DNA of 64,000 bases. Source: Ascidiimonas aurantiaca. GTDB lineage: Bacteria; Bacteroidota; Bacteroidia; Flavobacteriales; Flavobacteriaceae. Shown piece after piece: positions 50,280 to 59,211 of this stretch (positions are counted from its first letter, which is position 1; every line of letters begins with the position of its first letter). A program made the translations under genes and the position numbers. Location of the stretch: positions 62,001 to 126,000 of the forward strand of contig NZ_JBBEWR010000001.1 in assembly GCF_037646345.1 (NCBI RefSeq), written 5' to 3'. The notes beneath the pieces are model-generated. The model worked only from the letters and a program-made list of their open reading frames with translations, had not been told where the DNA came from and did not search any database.

Positions 50280-52749
50280 ATCCTTCAAATTCAAAATCAT
50301 CGTTCGAATTTCTTTGTGAACGACGGTTCCGTTCATTTTTCTTCTGGTTAAAGCGATAGGTGAAAGTAACATTAAGTGTTCGTACTCTCCATTGAAATTC
50401 ACTGTAAATCAAAGTATTTGGTGTGAAAACATCAGAACGTCGTTTTCTGGAATTAAAAATATCATTAACACTGAGGGCCAACGTTGCTTTATCTTTAAAC
50501 AGGTCTTTGCTAAATGCGAGGTCTGTAGAAAATATTCCCTGATTTTCTGCCTGTGCAGTTTCGGTAGGCCCTATGTAGAATATACGGGTTTGCCAGTTCA
50601 CTTTTCCCGGTAGTGTATAATTGTGATTAAAGCGTATAAACCAACTCAGATTATCAGCATCAAAATTCTGTCCGTTAAAATCTCCTCGTACCTGCTGTTG
50701 AAAAAAGTTAAAGTTACCGTTCATTCTCCAATTTTTACTGCGATTATAAGTGAGAGTGAACTCAAAACCATAACGATCGTTAGTTGAAAGGTTTACGGGG
50801 GTTCGTCTTAGTACAGGTACTTCTACTACCTGACTATCAGGATTGTCCGGGTCACCGCTTATAACAACTGTTTCTCCGGTCTCTTCTGTGATAAAGTTAA
50901 AAGCCTGGGTTTCCCGTTGATAGTAAATGGAGCCATTTAAGGTAAACTTCGTCCAGCGTTTTAGATACCCCAGGTCTATGATATTGGAATAACTGGGGTC
51001 AAGATCGGGATTTCCCTGGAAAAGGTTGGTAGCACTGGAACGTGAAGGGAAAGGGTTTATGAATCGTGATCTTGGCCTTCGTAAACGCCTGTTATACCCT
51101 AAGGTTACATTTTCGGTTTGACTAAACTCATAAGAAAGGTTTATAGTTGGGAAAAAATCGGTGTAATCTTTTGAATTCAGATCTGCAGTTGTAATCTGAT
51201 TGATACCAATATCTGAGTCTTCCATGCGGAGCCCCAGTAAGTATGAAAATTTTTCACCTATTTTACTGCCAAATTGTGCATACAGGGCATTTACGTATTC
51301 TCTGTAATTTAGCGCATTGGTTAGATCGGGATCGGGAACCAGTGTGTTTTCGTCATTCTCAAACGCAACTTCATAGTCGGTGGTCAGGTCCAAAAATGTA
51401 CCCCGATACCCAAATTCAAACTGACTGTTTTCTCCCAGTGGTAGCACGTAGTCAAACTGTAGCAGAGTGTTTTTCTGGTCTTCGAGTGTAATAACGCTTT
51501 CTCTTTGCACATCGCCTACGGGAAAAACTTCCGAATCAACAATGAGAGACCTTTCATCTTCAGAACTGTTTTCATGTTGAAAATCAAAAGTGAGACGATG
51601 CCCGTCCTTTTTAAAATTCTTACTGTAATTTAATGAGAATTGCTTGGTAACATCATCTTCATTTTCAGGATCAAACCTTCGGGTACGGCTGGTAAGTGCC
51701 CGGTTCTCGTCAAAATTACGGATGCTGTTTACGGTTTCGCTAAGATTGTCACTTTTACGGTAAAAGAAACTGGCCACCAGCGATGAAGATTTATTAATGA
51801 GATACTCTACGCCTATATTAGAATTGAACCCTTTTCTGGTACGGTCAAAATCACGGTTTTCGAGGGTAAAAGTACTGGGCTCGTCTTCATTAAGGTATTC
51901 GGTATCAGTAAACGAGTTACCGGGAATCTCTCTGTAGATATAAGCAGTACTGGTAAAAAAATTAAACTTGTTAACGCGGTAATTAAGGTTTACTGAGGCA
52001 CCGGCTTGTGTAGGGACCCCTGCATTAAGGGTAACAGAGCCATTAACTCCCTGGAGTTTGCTTGTTTTCAGGATGATGTTAAGTATTCCTGCGGTACCTT
52101 CTGCATCGTATCGGGCAGAAGGTGCGGTAATTACTTCAACTTTCTCAATAGCATCTGCCGGTAGCTGTTGCAGAGCTTCGGTCCCGTTCAAACCTACAAG
52201 AGCAGAAGGCCTTCCGTTTATAAGAATACGCACATTGTCATTACCCCTGAGTGCCACGTTCCCTTCGGCATCAACTGATACCCCAGGAACGTTATCCAGA
52301 ACATCGGTTACTGAACCTCCCAAAGCTGTGAGGTCTTTCCCCACATTGTATATTCTTTTATCGAGTTTTACTTCCATTTGCGTTTTTTCTCCTTTCACAA
52401 CTACTTCTTCCAATTGTTGGGTGTCTTGTGCTAATGTGATTGTTCCCAGAGAACCAGAACGGTTTAAGGTACGAGCTTTAATAATTTCTGTTTGGAAAGA
52501 AATGTATTCAATCTTAATATCATATACACCGGGAACCACGTCAATGGTAAACTCCCCATTTTCATTAGTGATGGCACCGGTAAGGAGGTTTTGTCGTGTA
52601 ACGTGTTGAAGACTTATGGTAGCAAACTCTAAAGGGGCGCCTGTAATTTCTTCAGTTACTTTTCCGGTAATAGTTATTGTGTTATTTTGAGCAGTTGTAG
52701 TAATTACTGTGAATAGAGTTGACAAGATTGTCAAAAAAAGATATTTCAT
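50278..52749 (-). CDS. Outer-membrane beta-barrel (TonB-dependent receptor-like) protein
   Basis: An 823-residue outer-membrane protein. Signal peptide (about 1-20), CarboxypepD_reg-like domain (about 22-105, KVTEEITGAPLEFATISL), plug domain (about 115-225, with GGSVTDVLDNVPGVSVDAEGN and DAIEKVEVITAPSARYDAEG) and a C-terminal barrel of the OMP_b-brl_3 type (NVTLGYNRRLRRPR, NPDLDPSYSNIIDLGY). This subgroup is widespread in flavobacteria; substrates are mostly unknown and a TonB box is not obvious. It lies 23 bases downstream of the small secreted-protein gene (operon). Confidence 0.92.
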   Translation of the reverse strand: MKYLFLTILSTLFTVITTTAQNNTITITGKVTEEITGAPLEFATISLQHVTRQNLLTGAITNENGEFTIDVVPGVYDIKIEYISFQTEIIKARTLNRSGSLGTITLAQDTQQLEEVVVKGEKTQMEVKLDKRIYNVGKDLTALGGSVTDVLDNVPGVSVDAEGNVALRGNDNVRILINGRPSALVGLNGTEALQQLPADAIEKVEVITAPSARYDAEGTAGILNIILKTSKLQGVNGSVTLNAGVPTQAGASVNLNYRVNKFNFFTSTAYIYREIPGNSFTDTEYLNEDEPSTFTLENRDFDRTRKGFNSNIGVEYLINKSSSLVASFFYRKSDNLSETVNSIRNFDENRALTSRTRRFDPENEDDVTKQFSLNYSKNFKKDGHRLTFDFQHENSSEDERSLIVDSEVFPVGDVQRESVITLEDQKNTLLQFDYVLPLGENSQFEFGYRGTFLDLTTDYEVAFENDENTLVPDPDLTNALNYREYVNALYAQFGSKIGEKFSYLLGLRMEDSDIGINQITTADLNSKDYTDFFPTINLSYEFSQTENVTLGYNRRLRRPRSRFINPFPSRSSATNLFQGNPDLDPSYSNIIDLGYLKRWTKFTLNGSIYYQRETQAFNFITEETGETVVISGDPDNPDSQVVEVPVLRRTPVNLSTNDRYGFEFTLTYNRSKNWRMNGNFNFFQQQVRGDFNGQNFDADNLSWFIRFNHNYTLPGKVNWQTRIFYIGPTETAQAENQGIFSTDLAFSKDLFKDKATLALSVNDIFNSRKRRSDVFTPNTLIYSEFQWRVRTLNVTFTYRFNQKKNERNRRSQRNSNDDFEFEG

Positions 52750-52772
52750 AGGGAGGGCTTAAACCGGATTTA

Positions 52773-53168
52773 TTAGTTATTTCTTCTTCTTTTATTCTTT
52801 CCAAGAGCTCTGTTGGAGCGTTCTTTACTTTGTAGCTCTTTGAATTTTAAAAGTTGTTCTTCATTAAGGTAAGCAGCCAGTTCTTCATGTTGTTCTTTCA
52901 TTACCAAAGCAAAGGCTTCTCTTTTTTCTTTTCGGTCGCCTTCACTGGTTTGAATTTCTTTTATTTTTTTACCATACTTTTCAAAACTGCTTCTTAAAAG
53001 TGCTTTTTGAAGATCATCCAGTTGTAGTGTATTAACGTACTTTTCAACTTTTCTTTCCAGCAATTGTTCTTCTGAGAACCCCGGTGGAGGAGAAGGGGTT
53101 TGTGCGTTGGCCTGTATGGCTAATAAAACACAGAACAAGGCCCAAAAGGCTTGTAGTTTCCATTTCAT
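52773..53168 (-). CDS. Small secreted helical protein
   Basis: A 131-residue protein with a signal peptide (about 1-22, ending IQANA). The mature part is helical and charged (EEQLLERKVEKYVNTLQLDDLQ; MKEQHEELAAYLNEEQLLKF) with a basic C-terminal tail. The helix pattern recalls Spy/CpxP-like LTxxQ periplasmic proteins (EEQLLKFKEL) but I cannot confirm that. It is immediately upstream of the outer-membrane receptor gene and probably co-transcribed. Confidence 0.78.
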   Translation of the reverse strand: MKWKLQAFWALFCVLLAIQANAQTPSPPPGFSEEQLLERKVEKYVNTLQLDDLQKALLRSSFEKYGKKIKEIQTSEGDRKEKREAFALVMKEQHEELAAYLNEEQLLKFKELQSKERSNRALGKNKRRRNN

Positions 53169-53259
53169 CTAACTATAATTACTAAAGATTTATTGAGGTT
53201 ATGACCACGAAAGTAAACTAAGGTTTAAACGGTTTCAGTTAAACCTATGTTAAAAAACA

Positions 53260-53289
53260 AAAAAGCCGGCTTGATAAGGCCGGCTTTTT
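53260..53289. terminator. Bidirectional terminator between arsC and the secreted-protein gene
   Basis: AAAAAGCCGGC-(8-base loop)-GCCGGCTTTTT: an 11-bp stem with A and T flanks. It ends arsC on the minus strand. Confidence 0.92.
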
Positions 53290-53292
53290 GTG

Positions 53293-53634
53293 TTAAAGTA
53301 TAGAATTTATCTTTTCAGGAGGTCGTCCTATAACGGCATTTTGGCCATTTACTACAATAGGCCGCTCAATAAGTTTTGGGTGTTCAAGCATGATAGAAAT
53401 AAGCTCTTCATCGTTGAGAAGTTTCCCTTTAAACTGCTCTTTCCAAATAACTTCATTTTTTCTGATAAGGTGTTCTGGCTTTAGGTCCAAACACCGCAAT
53501 ACTTCTCTCAATTCTTTTTCTGAGGGGGTATCTTCAAGGTATTTGATTACTTCAAACTTTTTTCCTGATTTTTCCAGAATATCAAGTCCTTCTCTTGATT
53601 TCCGGCATCTCGGGTTGTGATATATTTTGATCAT
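53293..53634 (-). CDS. arsC: ArsC-type reductase (arsenate reductase, glutaredoxin-like)
   Basis: A 113-residue thioredoxin-fold protein of the ArsC/Spx family. The opening KIYHNPRCRKSREGLDIL carries the single catalytic Cys (Cys10) in the HNPxC position, and the C-terminal IERPIVVNGQNAVIGRPPEK contains the conserved Arg of the glutathione-dependent arsenate reductases. No ars operon surrounds it, so it may instead be an Spx-like or general reductase. Next gene upstream is prfB. Confidence 0.85.
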   Translation of the reverse strand: MIKIYHNPRCRKSREGLDILEKSGKKFEVIKYLEDTPSEKELREVLRCLDLKPEHLIRKNEVIWKEQFKGKLLNDEELISIMLEHPKLIERPIVVNGQNAVIGRPPEKINSIL

Positions 53635-53665
53635 TTTTAGTGTGTGTTTAAAATACGATGTATCG

Positions 53666-54767
53666 TTAATCTTCTTCTACTTTTTGTCCCATCATCATGA
53701 GATATGCTTTTAGAAACTCATCGAGATCTCCATTCATTACTCCTTCCACATTCGTACTTTCAAAGCCGGTACGTACATCTTTCACCAATTTATAGGGGTG
53801 CATCACGTAATTACGTATTTGCGATCCCCATTCAATTTTCATTTTACCGGCTTCGATCTCCTCTCTTTTCGCCTGTCTTTTCTTAAGCTCTATCTCATAT
53901 AATTGCGATTTTAAGAGTTGCATGGCTTTGGTTTTATTATCCAGTTGTGAGCGGGTTTCTGAATTCTCAATGATAATTCCTGTGGGATGGTGGCGCAAAC
54001 GTACTGCGGTTTCTACTTTATTTACGTTTTGACCGCCTGCACCGCTTGCCCTCATGGTCTCAAAAGTAATATCGGCCGGATTGATATCGACTTCAATGCT
54101 GTCATCGGCCAAAGGATATACATATACAGAAGCAAATGAAGTATGCCTCTTGGCATTACTGTCAAAAGGTGATATTCTTACGAGCCTGTGTACCCCGTTT
54201 TCACCTTTGAGGTATCCAAATGCATAATCGCCTTCGATCTCAAGCGTTACTGTTTTTATACCTGCCACATCTCCCTCCTGATAATTCAGTTCTTTAATTT
54301 TGAACTTTTGGTTTTCACACCACATTATATACATACGCATAAGCATAGAGGCCCAGTCACAACTTTCGGTACCTCCGGCACCGGCAGTAATTTGTAATAC
54401 GGCACTCATGCTATCACCTTCATCAGAAAGCATGTTCCTGAACTCAATGTTTTCTATATGTTGTTGTGCAGCAATAAATTGAGTCTTCACTTCCTGCTCA
54501 CTAGCATCTCCTTCTTTAAAAAATTGAAAGAGTACTTCCAGATCTTCTACCAGGGTTTTGGCTTTTTCAAAGTCCTCTATCCAGCGTTTTTTGCCACGTA
54601 AAGACTGCATGATCTTTTCAGCCTCTTTGGGTTGGTTCCAGAAGTCGGGAGCAAGTGTTTTCTCTTCTTCATTACTTATTTCAATGAGCTTGGCATCTAT
54701 GTCAAAGATACCTCCTCAACGCGCCAAGGCGTTCCAAAAGATCTTTTACCTGATCTGTTGTTACCAT
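53666..54767 (-). CDS. prfB: Peptide chain release factor 2, with programmed +1 frameshift
   Basis: Releases peptides at UGA/UAA. The gene is split between two frames. The zero frame runs from ATG 54767 (MVTTDQVKDLLERLG) to an in-frame TGA at 54704-54702, just after AGGAGGTATCTT; skipping one base there gives GAC and the second frame to 53666. The total is 366 residues, normal for RF2, with the anticodon-like SPF motif in RISPFDSNAKRH and the catalytic GGQ in RASGAGGQNVNKVETAV. The frameshift site (AGGAGG, CTT TGA C) is the classic autoregulatory one. Confidence 0.96.
54701..54720 (-). promoter_or_regulatory. prfB programmed +1 frameshift site
   Basis: On the minus strand AGGAGG (Shine-Dalgarno-like stimulator) lies 3 bases before the slippery CTT TGA C. 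Slow decoding of UGA when RF2 is scarce favours the +1 shift, restoring RF2 synthesis (established for the family). Confidence 0.92.
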
Positions 54768-54859
54768 ATTCCTGATTTTTGTACAAAAATAATATAACGG
54801 GAAGGGGAGAAAAACAATTTTGCATAAATTTATACGCATTTCAAAAAATACTATCATCT

Positions 54860-57253
54860 ATGAAAAAAGTACTTACCTTTTTACTAGTACTCACTTTTTT
54901 TGTTACAAACGCCCAGATAACCGGTAAAAAGAACCTGAAAACATATACGGGGTTTTTTAATTTTCATTATGATCCCGATCAGGACAGGATATATCTTGAG
55001 GTTACCGATACCGATAAAGAATTCCTGTACGTATATTCTCTTAGCAATGGCATAGGGAGTAACGATATAGGCCTTGACCGTGGTCAGTTGGGAAACGAGC
55101 AGGTTGTTAAATTCAAAAGGTCAGGTAATAAACTATTGCTAATTCAGCCCAATCTTCAATATCGGGCCATAACTGATAATGAACTGGAAAAGAAATCAGT
55201 AGAGCAGGCATTTGCAAGGTCGGTTTTATACGGTTTTACAATAAAGGAAGAAAAGGGAGAAAAGCTTTTCATTGATATTACCGATTTTTTAATGGAGGAT
55301 TATCATGGTGTTTCTAAAAAACTGGCTTCGAGTGATCAGGGAACGTATGCGATAGATAAGAATCGCAGTGCACTTGCTCTGGAGCGAACCCGCGCATTTC
55401 CAAAAAATGTAGAGTTTGAAGCACTGGTTACTTTCAAGGGGCAAGCAAAAGGAAGCCAGATAAGGTCTGTAGTGCCTAATGCTGACTTCATATCTGTAGT
55501 AATGCACCATTCTTTTATAGAATTGCCTGATGCAGGGTTCACTCCCAGAGAATATGATCCCCGGTGTGGTTCATATCCGTTTAGTTATTATGATTATGCG
55601 TCTCCCGTTCATGAACCTATTGTGAAAAAGTTTATTCCCCGACACCGATTGGAGAAAAAAGATCCGAATGCCGAAGTAAGTGAGGCAGTAGAACCTATAA
55701 TTTATTATCTGGATAATGGAACCCCCGAACCTGTGCGTTCGGCATTGCTTGAAGGAGGACGCTGGTGGGACCAGGCTTTTGAGGCTATAGGGTATAAAAA
55801 TGCTTTTCAGGTTAAAATATTACCAGATGATGCCGACCCGCTGGATGTGCGTTACAATGTGATACAATGGGTACACCGTTCAACAAGAGGGTGGAGCTAT
55901 GGAGCCTCTGTTACTGACCCCAGAACGGGAGAGATCATTAAAGGACATGTAAGTCTGGGTAGTTTGAGAATACGACAGGATTTTTTAATTGCTCAGGCAC
56001 TTATGAATGCGCCGTTTAAAGAGGGTGATGACCGTCATGAGGCCATGCTTGAACTGGCAATTGCCCGTATCAGGCAATTATCGGCCCATGAAATAGGACA
56101 TACACTGGGGTTTGCACATAATTTTGCAGCCAGTACCAATAATAGGGCTTCGGTTATGGATTATCCGCATCCAAAATTTTCGGTAACCGGAAATACGATC
56201 AATTTTAGTGAGGCGTATGATACCGGTATTGGTGAGTGGGATAAAGTAACCGTGGCGTATGCATATCAGTCTTTTCCCAAAAACAAAGACGAGCGTAAAG
56301 AGCTTAACAAAATATTATCTGATGCATATGAAAAAGGGCTTCGCTATATTTCAGATCAGGATGCGCGTCCTCAGGGGAGCTCGCATGCATACGCTCACTT
56401 ATGGGACAATGGGAAAGATGTAACCGAAGAACTGTTTAATGTATTACGCATACGTGAAGTAGCTATCAATAATTTTTCTGAACATAATATCAGGTCCAAT
56501 GAACCATATTCCGTACTGGAAGATGTGTTTGTACCTCTTTATTTTTTTCATCGTTATCAAACAGAGGCTGTAGCTAAACTCGTAGCAGGACAGGATTACA
56601 ATTACACAGTGAAGGGAGATAACCAGTTACGGGTAAAAGCAGTTGACAGAAAAATACAGGAACAGGCATTGCAGTCACTTTTGAAAACACTGGACCCGAA
56701 AGTATTGGCTATTCCAGAAGATAAATTAAGCCTTTTTCCTCCCAGAGCTATGGGATATGGGCGCACAAGAGAATCATTTAAAGGGAAAACCGGTGTTGCT
56801 TTTGACGCATTAAGTGCGGCAGAAACAGCTAGTGAAATGACACTGAGGCTGTTGTTACATCCGCATAGGGCTTCCAGACTCGTGCAACAGGTTTCACTTG
56901 ACAAGAACCAGCTAACATTGCAGGAAGTATTAAATCAGCTTATTGAAAAAACCATTAAAGCAAAACCTGAAAAAGGGTATGTCGGTGAAGTACAAAAAAT
57001 AATAAACTACAGTGTATTACAACATATTATGAAATTAGGAGCACAAAAAAACATGTATCCTCAGGTCGAAGCGATTATTATTTTTGAAATGATGAAATTA
57101 AAAACCTGGCTCGATGCCAGTTCAATAGACCCTAACGCAATTTATATGTCAAAACAAATAAAAAGTTTTCTTGATAAGCCCAAAGATTTTAAAGCAGAAC
57201 CTGCCCCTAAAATTCCGGATGGCTCTCCTATAGGAATGTATTGTTATGAATAA
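54860..57253 (+). CDS. Secreted zinc-dependent metalloprotease (DUF5117/DUF4953 type)
   Basis: A 797-residue protein from the ATG at 54860, which gives a clean signal peptide (KKVLTFLLVLTFFVTNAQ). The metzincin-type zinc motif HEIGHTLGFAHNF (HExxHxxGxxH, first His at about 410) is complete. The N-terminal region (TGFFNFHYDPDQDRIYLEV, GLDRGQLGNEQVVKFKR) and the C-terminal helical region are those of the large DUF5117-containing bacterial protease family. Periplasmic or extracellular protease; substrate unknown. Its coding region overlaps the start of the threonine aldolase gene by 8 bases. Confidence 0.92.
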   Translation: MKKVLTFLLVLTFFVTNAQITGKKNLKTYTGFFNFHYDPDQDRIYLEVTDTDKEFLYVYSLSNGIGSNDIGLDRGQLGNEQVVKFKRSGNKLLLIQPNLQYRAITDNELEKKSVEQAFARSVLYGFTIKEEKGEKLFIDITDFLMEDYHGVSKKLASSDQGTYAIDKNRSALALERTRAFPKNVEFEALVTFKGQAKGSQIRSVVPNADFISVVMHHSFIELPDAGFTPREYDPRCGSYPFSYYDYASPVHEPIVKKFIPRHRLEKKDPNAEVSEAVEPIIYYLDNGTPEPVRSALLEGGRWWDQAFEAIGYKNAFQVKILPDDADPLDVRYNVIQWVHRSTRGWSYGASVTDPRTGEIIKGHVSLGSLRIRQDFLIAQALMNAPFKEGDDRHEAMLELAIARIRQLSAHEIGHTLGFAHNFAASTNNRASVMDYPHPKFSVTGNTINFSEAYDTGIGEWDKVTVAYAYQSFPKNKDERKELNKILSDAYEKGLRYISDQDARPQGSSHAYAHLWDNGKDVTEELFNVLRIREVAINNFSEHNIRSNEPYSVLEDVFVPLYFFHRYQTEAVAKLVAGQDYNYTVKGDNQLRVKAVDRKIQEQALQSLLKTLDPKVLAIPEDKLSLFPPRAMGYGRTRESFKGKTGVAFDALSAAETASEMTLRLLLHPHRASRLVQQVSLDKNQLTLQEVLNQLIEKTIKAKPEKGYVGEVQKIINYSVLQHIMKLGAQKNMYPQVEAIIIFEMMKLKTWLDASSIDPNAIYMSKQIKSFLDKPKDFKAEPAPKIPDGSPIGMYCYE

Positions 57254-58298
57254 AAATATGGAGATCAATTTAATAAGTGATACGGTAACGAAACCAACCG
57301 CTGAAATGTTGCAGGCCATGTTACATGCCAGGGTAGGAGATGATGTGTTCAAGGAAGACGAAACCGTAAATGAACTCGAGGCAAAATTAGCCGCTATGTT
57401 TGGTATGGAAGCAGCACTTTTTTTCCCGAGCGGTACGATGGCCAACCAAACAGCGATAAAACTGCATACCCAACCCGGTGAGCAGCTTATTTGCGATAAA
57501 TATGCGCATGTCTATAATTATGAAGGTGGAGGGGTAAGTTTTAACAGTGGTGTATCCTGTAAACTGGTAGATGGAAGCAGGGGTATGATGACTGCAGAGC
57601 AGGTTGCAGAAAGTATTAACCCGCCAGACTTTTATCACAGCCCCAGAACCACTTTAGTGTGCATTGAAAACACCACCAATAAAGGAGGAGGGGCCTGTTG
57701 GGATTTTTCAGAACTGAAGCGTATTAAGAAAGTTTGTGAAGAACATCATTTAGCCTATCATTTAGATGGTGCCAGATTGTGGAACGCACTAGTAGCAAAA
57801 GAAGAAAATCCGTTACTATATGGCGCTTTGTTTGATACTATTTCCGTTTGTTTGTCAAAGGGTCTGGGGTGTCCCGTAGGCTCTGTTTTATTAGGAAGTA
57901 AAGATGCCATAAATGAAGCACTACGCATACGAAAAGTGTTTGGAGGAGGAATGCGACAGGCCGGATATTTGGCAGCAGCCGGTATATATGCTCTCGATAA
58001 TCATATAACACGCCTGCGTGAAGATCATAACAAAGCTCTTGAGATAGCAAGTGTATTACAAACCCTTCCTTTTATAAAAAATGTAGAGCCTGTAGAAACT
58101 AATATCATTATTTTTAATCTTCAACCAGAAGTAAATGAAACCGGTTTTCAGGCAACATTACGGGAGAAAAATATAAAAATAATTTCCATGGGCCAGGGAA
58201 AACTAAGAATGGTTACCCATCTTGATTATACTGATTACATGCATGAAGTTCTTTTAGAGACTTTACAAAGTTTATCTATAAAAAAAACACCGGTGTAG
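57246..58298 (+). CDS. Threonine aldolase (PLP-dependent beta-eliminating lyase family)
   Basis: Cleaves threonine (or allo-threonine) to glycine and acetaldehyde. 350 residues, PLP fold type I: INLISDTVTKPTAEML, FPSGTMANQTAIKLH, CIENTTNKGGG, AYHLDGARLWNA and the Schiff-base Lys in SVCLSKGLGCPVGSVLLG. The low-specificity L-threonine aldolase (LtaE/GLY1) type is most likely. The ATG at 57246 overlaps the protease stop; a second ATG at 57258 is also possible. Its TAG stop lies in the loop of the terminator hairpin. Confidence 0.93.
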   Translation: MNKNMEINLISDTVTKPTAEMLQAMLHARVGDDVFKEDETVNELEAKLAAMFGMEAALFFPSGTMANQTAIKLHTQPGEQLICDKYAHVYNYEGGGVSFNSGVSCKLVDGSRGMMTAEQVAESINPPDFYHSPRTTLVCIENTTNKGGGACWDFSELKRIKKVCEEHHLAYHLDGARLWNALVAKEENPLLYGALFDTISVCLSKGLGCPVGSVLLGSKDAINEALRIRKVFGGGMRQAGYLAAAGIYALDNHITRLREDHNKALEIASVLQTLPFIKNVEPVETNIIIFNLQPEVNETGFQATLREKNIKIISMGQGKLRMVTHLDYTDYMHEVLLETLQSLSIKKTPV

Positions 58299-58312
58299 CA
58301 CCGGTGTTTTTT
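58281..58312 (+). terminator. Intrinsic terminator with the stop codon in its loop
   Basis: ACACCGGTG-TAG-CACCGGTGT: perfect 9-bp stem with poly-A before it and TTTTTT after. The 3-base loop is the TAG stop of the threonine aldolase gene. Confidence 0.92.
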
Positions 58313-58336
58313 GTTACTTAATAAGTTGTGGTTTTA

Positions 58337-58663
58337 CTATGCAAGATCCTTAACATTGGCATCCGGAGCATTGTTTTTTACAGACTCAATTCCGTTTTCC
58401 ATTCCTGCTTCCGAAGCATACATCTGGCTACTTCCAATAACTTGCCCGTTCCCGGCCTTTAGGTTAAAGTGAAACTTACCGTTTGAAGCAGTTTTACGCT
58501 CATATTTACTGTCGTCATGACAGTTATTCTTAATGGAGTCAATCCCATTCTTTGCACCATTTTTATCAGTATATCCCTGACTTGATAAAATGATCTGTCC
58601 GTTTTTGGCTTTTAAATTGAAATAAAACTTTTCATTGTTTTCGCTCTGAAAGATTTCAAACAT
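58337..58663 (-). CDS. YegP-family protein with two DUF1508 repeats
   Basis: A 108-residue cytoplasmic protein consisting of two ~50-residue UPF0339/DUF1508 repeats: KFYFNLKAKNGQIILSSQGY ... GIDSIKNN and KFHFNLKAGNGQVIGSSQMY ... GIESVKNN. This is the normal length for the family (E. coli YegP). Function unknown. It is a single-gene unit with A/T-rich DNA upstream. Confidence 0.92.
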   Translation of the reverse strand: MFEIFQSENNEKFYFNLKAKNGQIILSSQGYTDKNGAKNGIDSIKNNCHDDSKYERKTASNGKFHFNLKAGNGQVIGSSQMYASEAGMENGIESVKNNAPDANVKDLA

Positions 58664-58753
58664 ATTTTTAAAATTTGAAGGTTGATATGGTTCTAAGTTA
58701 AAAAATATATTTTTAACTTATATTTTTTTCAGGTGGTTTCCTGTTTAAAAAAG

Positions 58754-59077
58754 TTATTTGAAAAGATTTAATCCCGGGATATCGGGCATACCTTCTTTAG
58801 CAATGGCACCCAGCTCCGTTTCATGTATTGACGAAGCTTTTTGTATAGCTTTATTTAAAGTTACCACCAGATAGTCTTCCAGTTCCTCTTTATCTTCCGG
58901 TAAAGGCTCTGATAATGTAATGGATTTGACCTCTCTGTTGGCTGTCATTACTACTTTAACTTTTTCACCGGGTGAGGTTTCTTCAATGTAAACAGAATTC
59001 AACCGCTTTTTAGTCTCCTCAATTTTGGCCTGGGTTTCTTTAAGTTTTCCCATCATGCCCATAAGATCTCCAAACAT
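58754..59077 (-). CDS. YbaB/EbfC-family nucleoid-associated protein
   Basis: A small DNA-binding protein, 107 residues from the ATG at 59077 (MFGDLMGMMGKLKETQAKI). The helical N-terminus followed by the strands VYIEETSPGEKVKVVMTANREVKSI and an acidic helix region are the YbaB fold. Known members bind DNA as dimers. The open frame extends nine codons further but the chosen start aligns with the family. It is divergent from the peptidase gene. Confidence 0.93.
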   Translation of the reverse strand: MFGDLMGMMGKLKETQAKIEETKKRLNSVYIEETSPGEKVKVVMTANREVKSITLSEPLPEDKEELEDYLVVTLNKAIQKASSIHETELGAIAKEGMPDIPGLNLFK

Positions 59078-59182
59078 GTATTTCTTTTTAAGGTTATCAT
59101 ACAAAAATATTAAAATAACCTATTGCCGGCTGTATATTTATGCTTTCCTTGTATAAGCATAGAACATCTTTATTATTTGTGC

Positions 59183-59190
59183 TATTTTTG
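59183..59190 (+). promoter_or_regulatory. -7 promoter box for the S9 peptidase gene
   Basis: TATTTTTG, full match to TAnnTTTG, 21 bases before the ATG at 59212. It excludes the earlier in-frame ATG at 59140 as the main start. Confidence 0.55.
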
Positions 59191-59211
59191 CTACATAATT
59201 TATTGTATCAC

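Noticed and set aside
59140..59211. Signal-peptide-like extension of the S9 peptidase
   Set aside because: A consensus -7 box at 59183-59190 falls inside it and the shorter form has the usual family length; kept only as an alternative.
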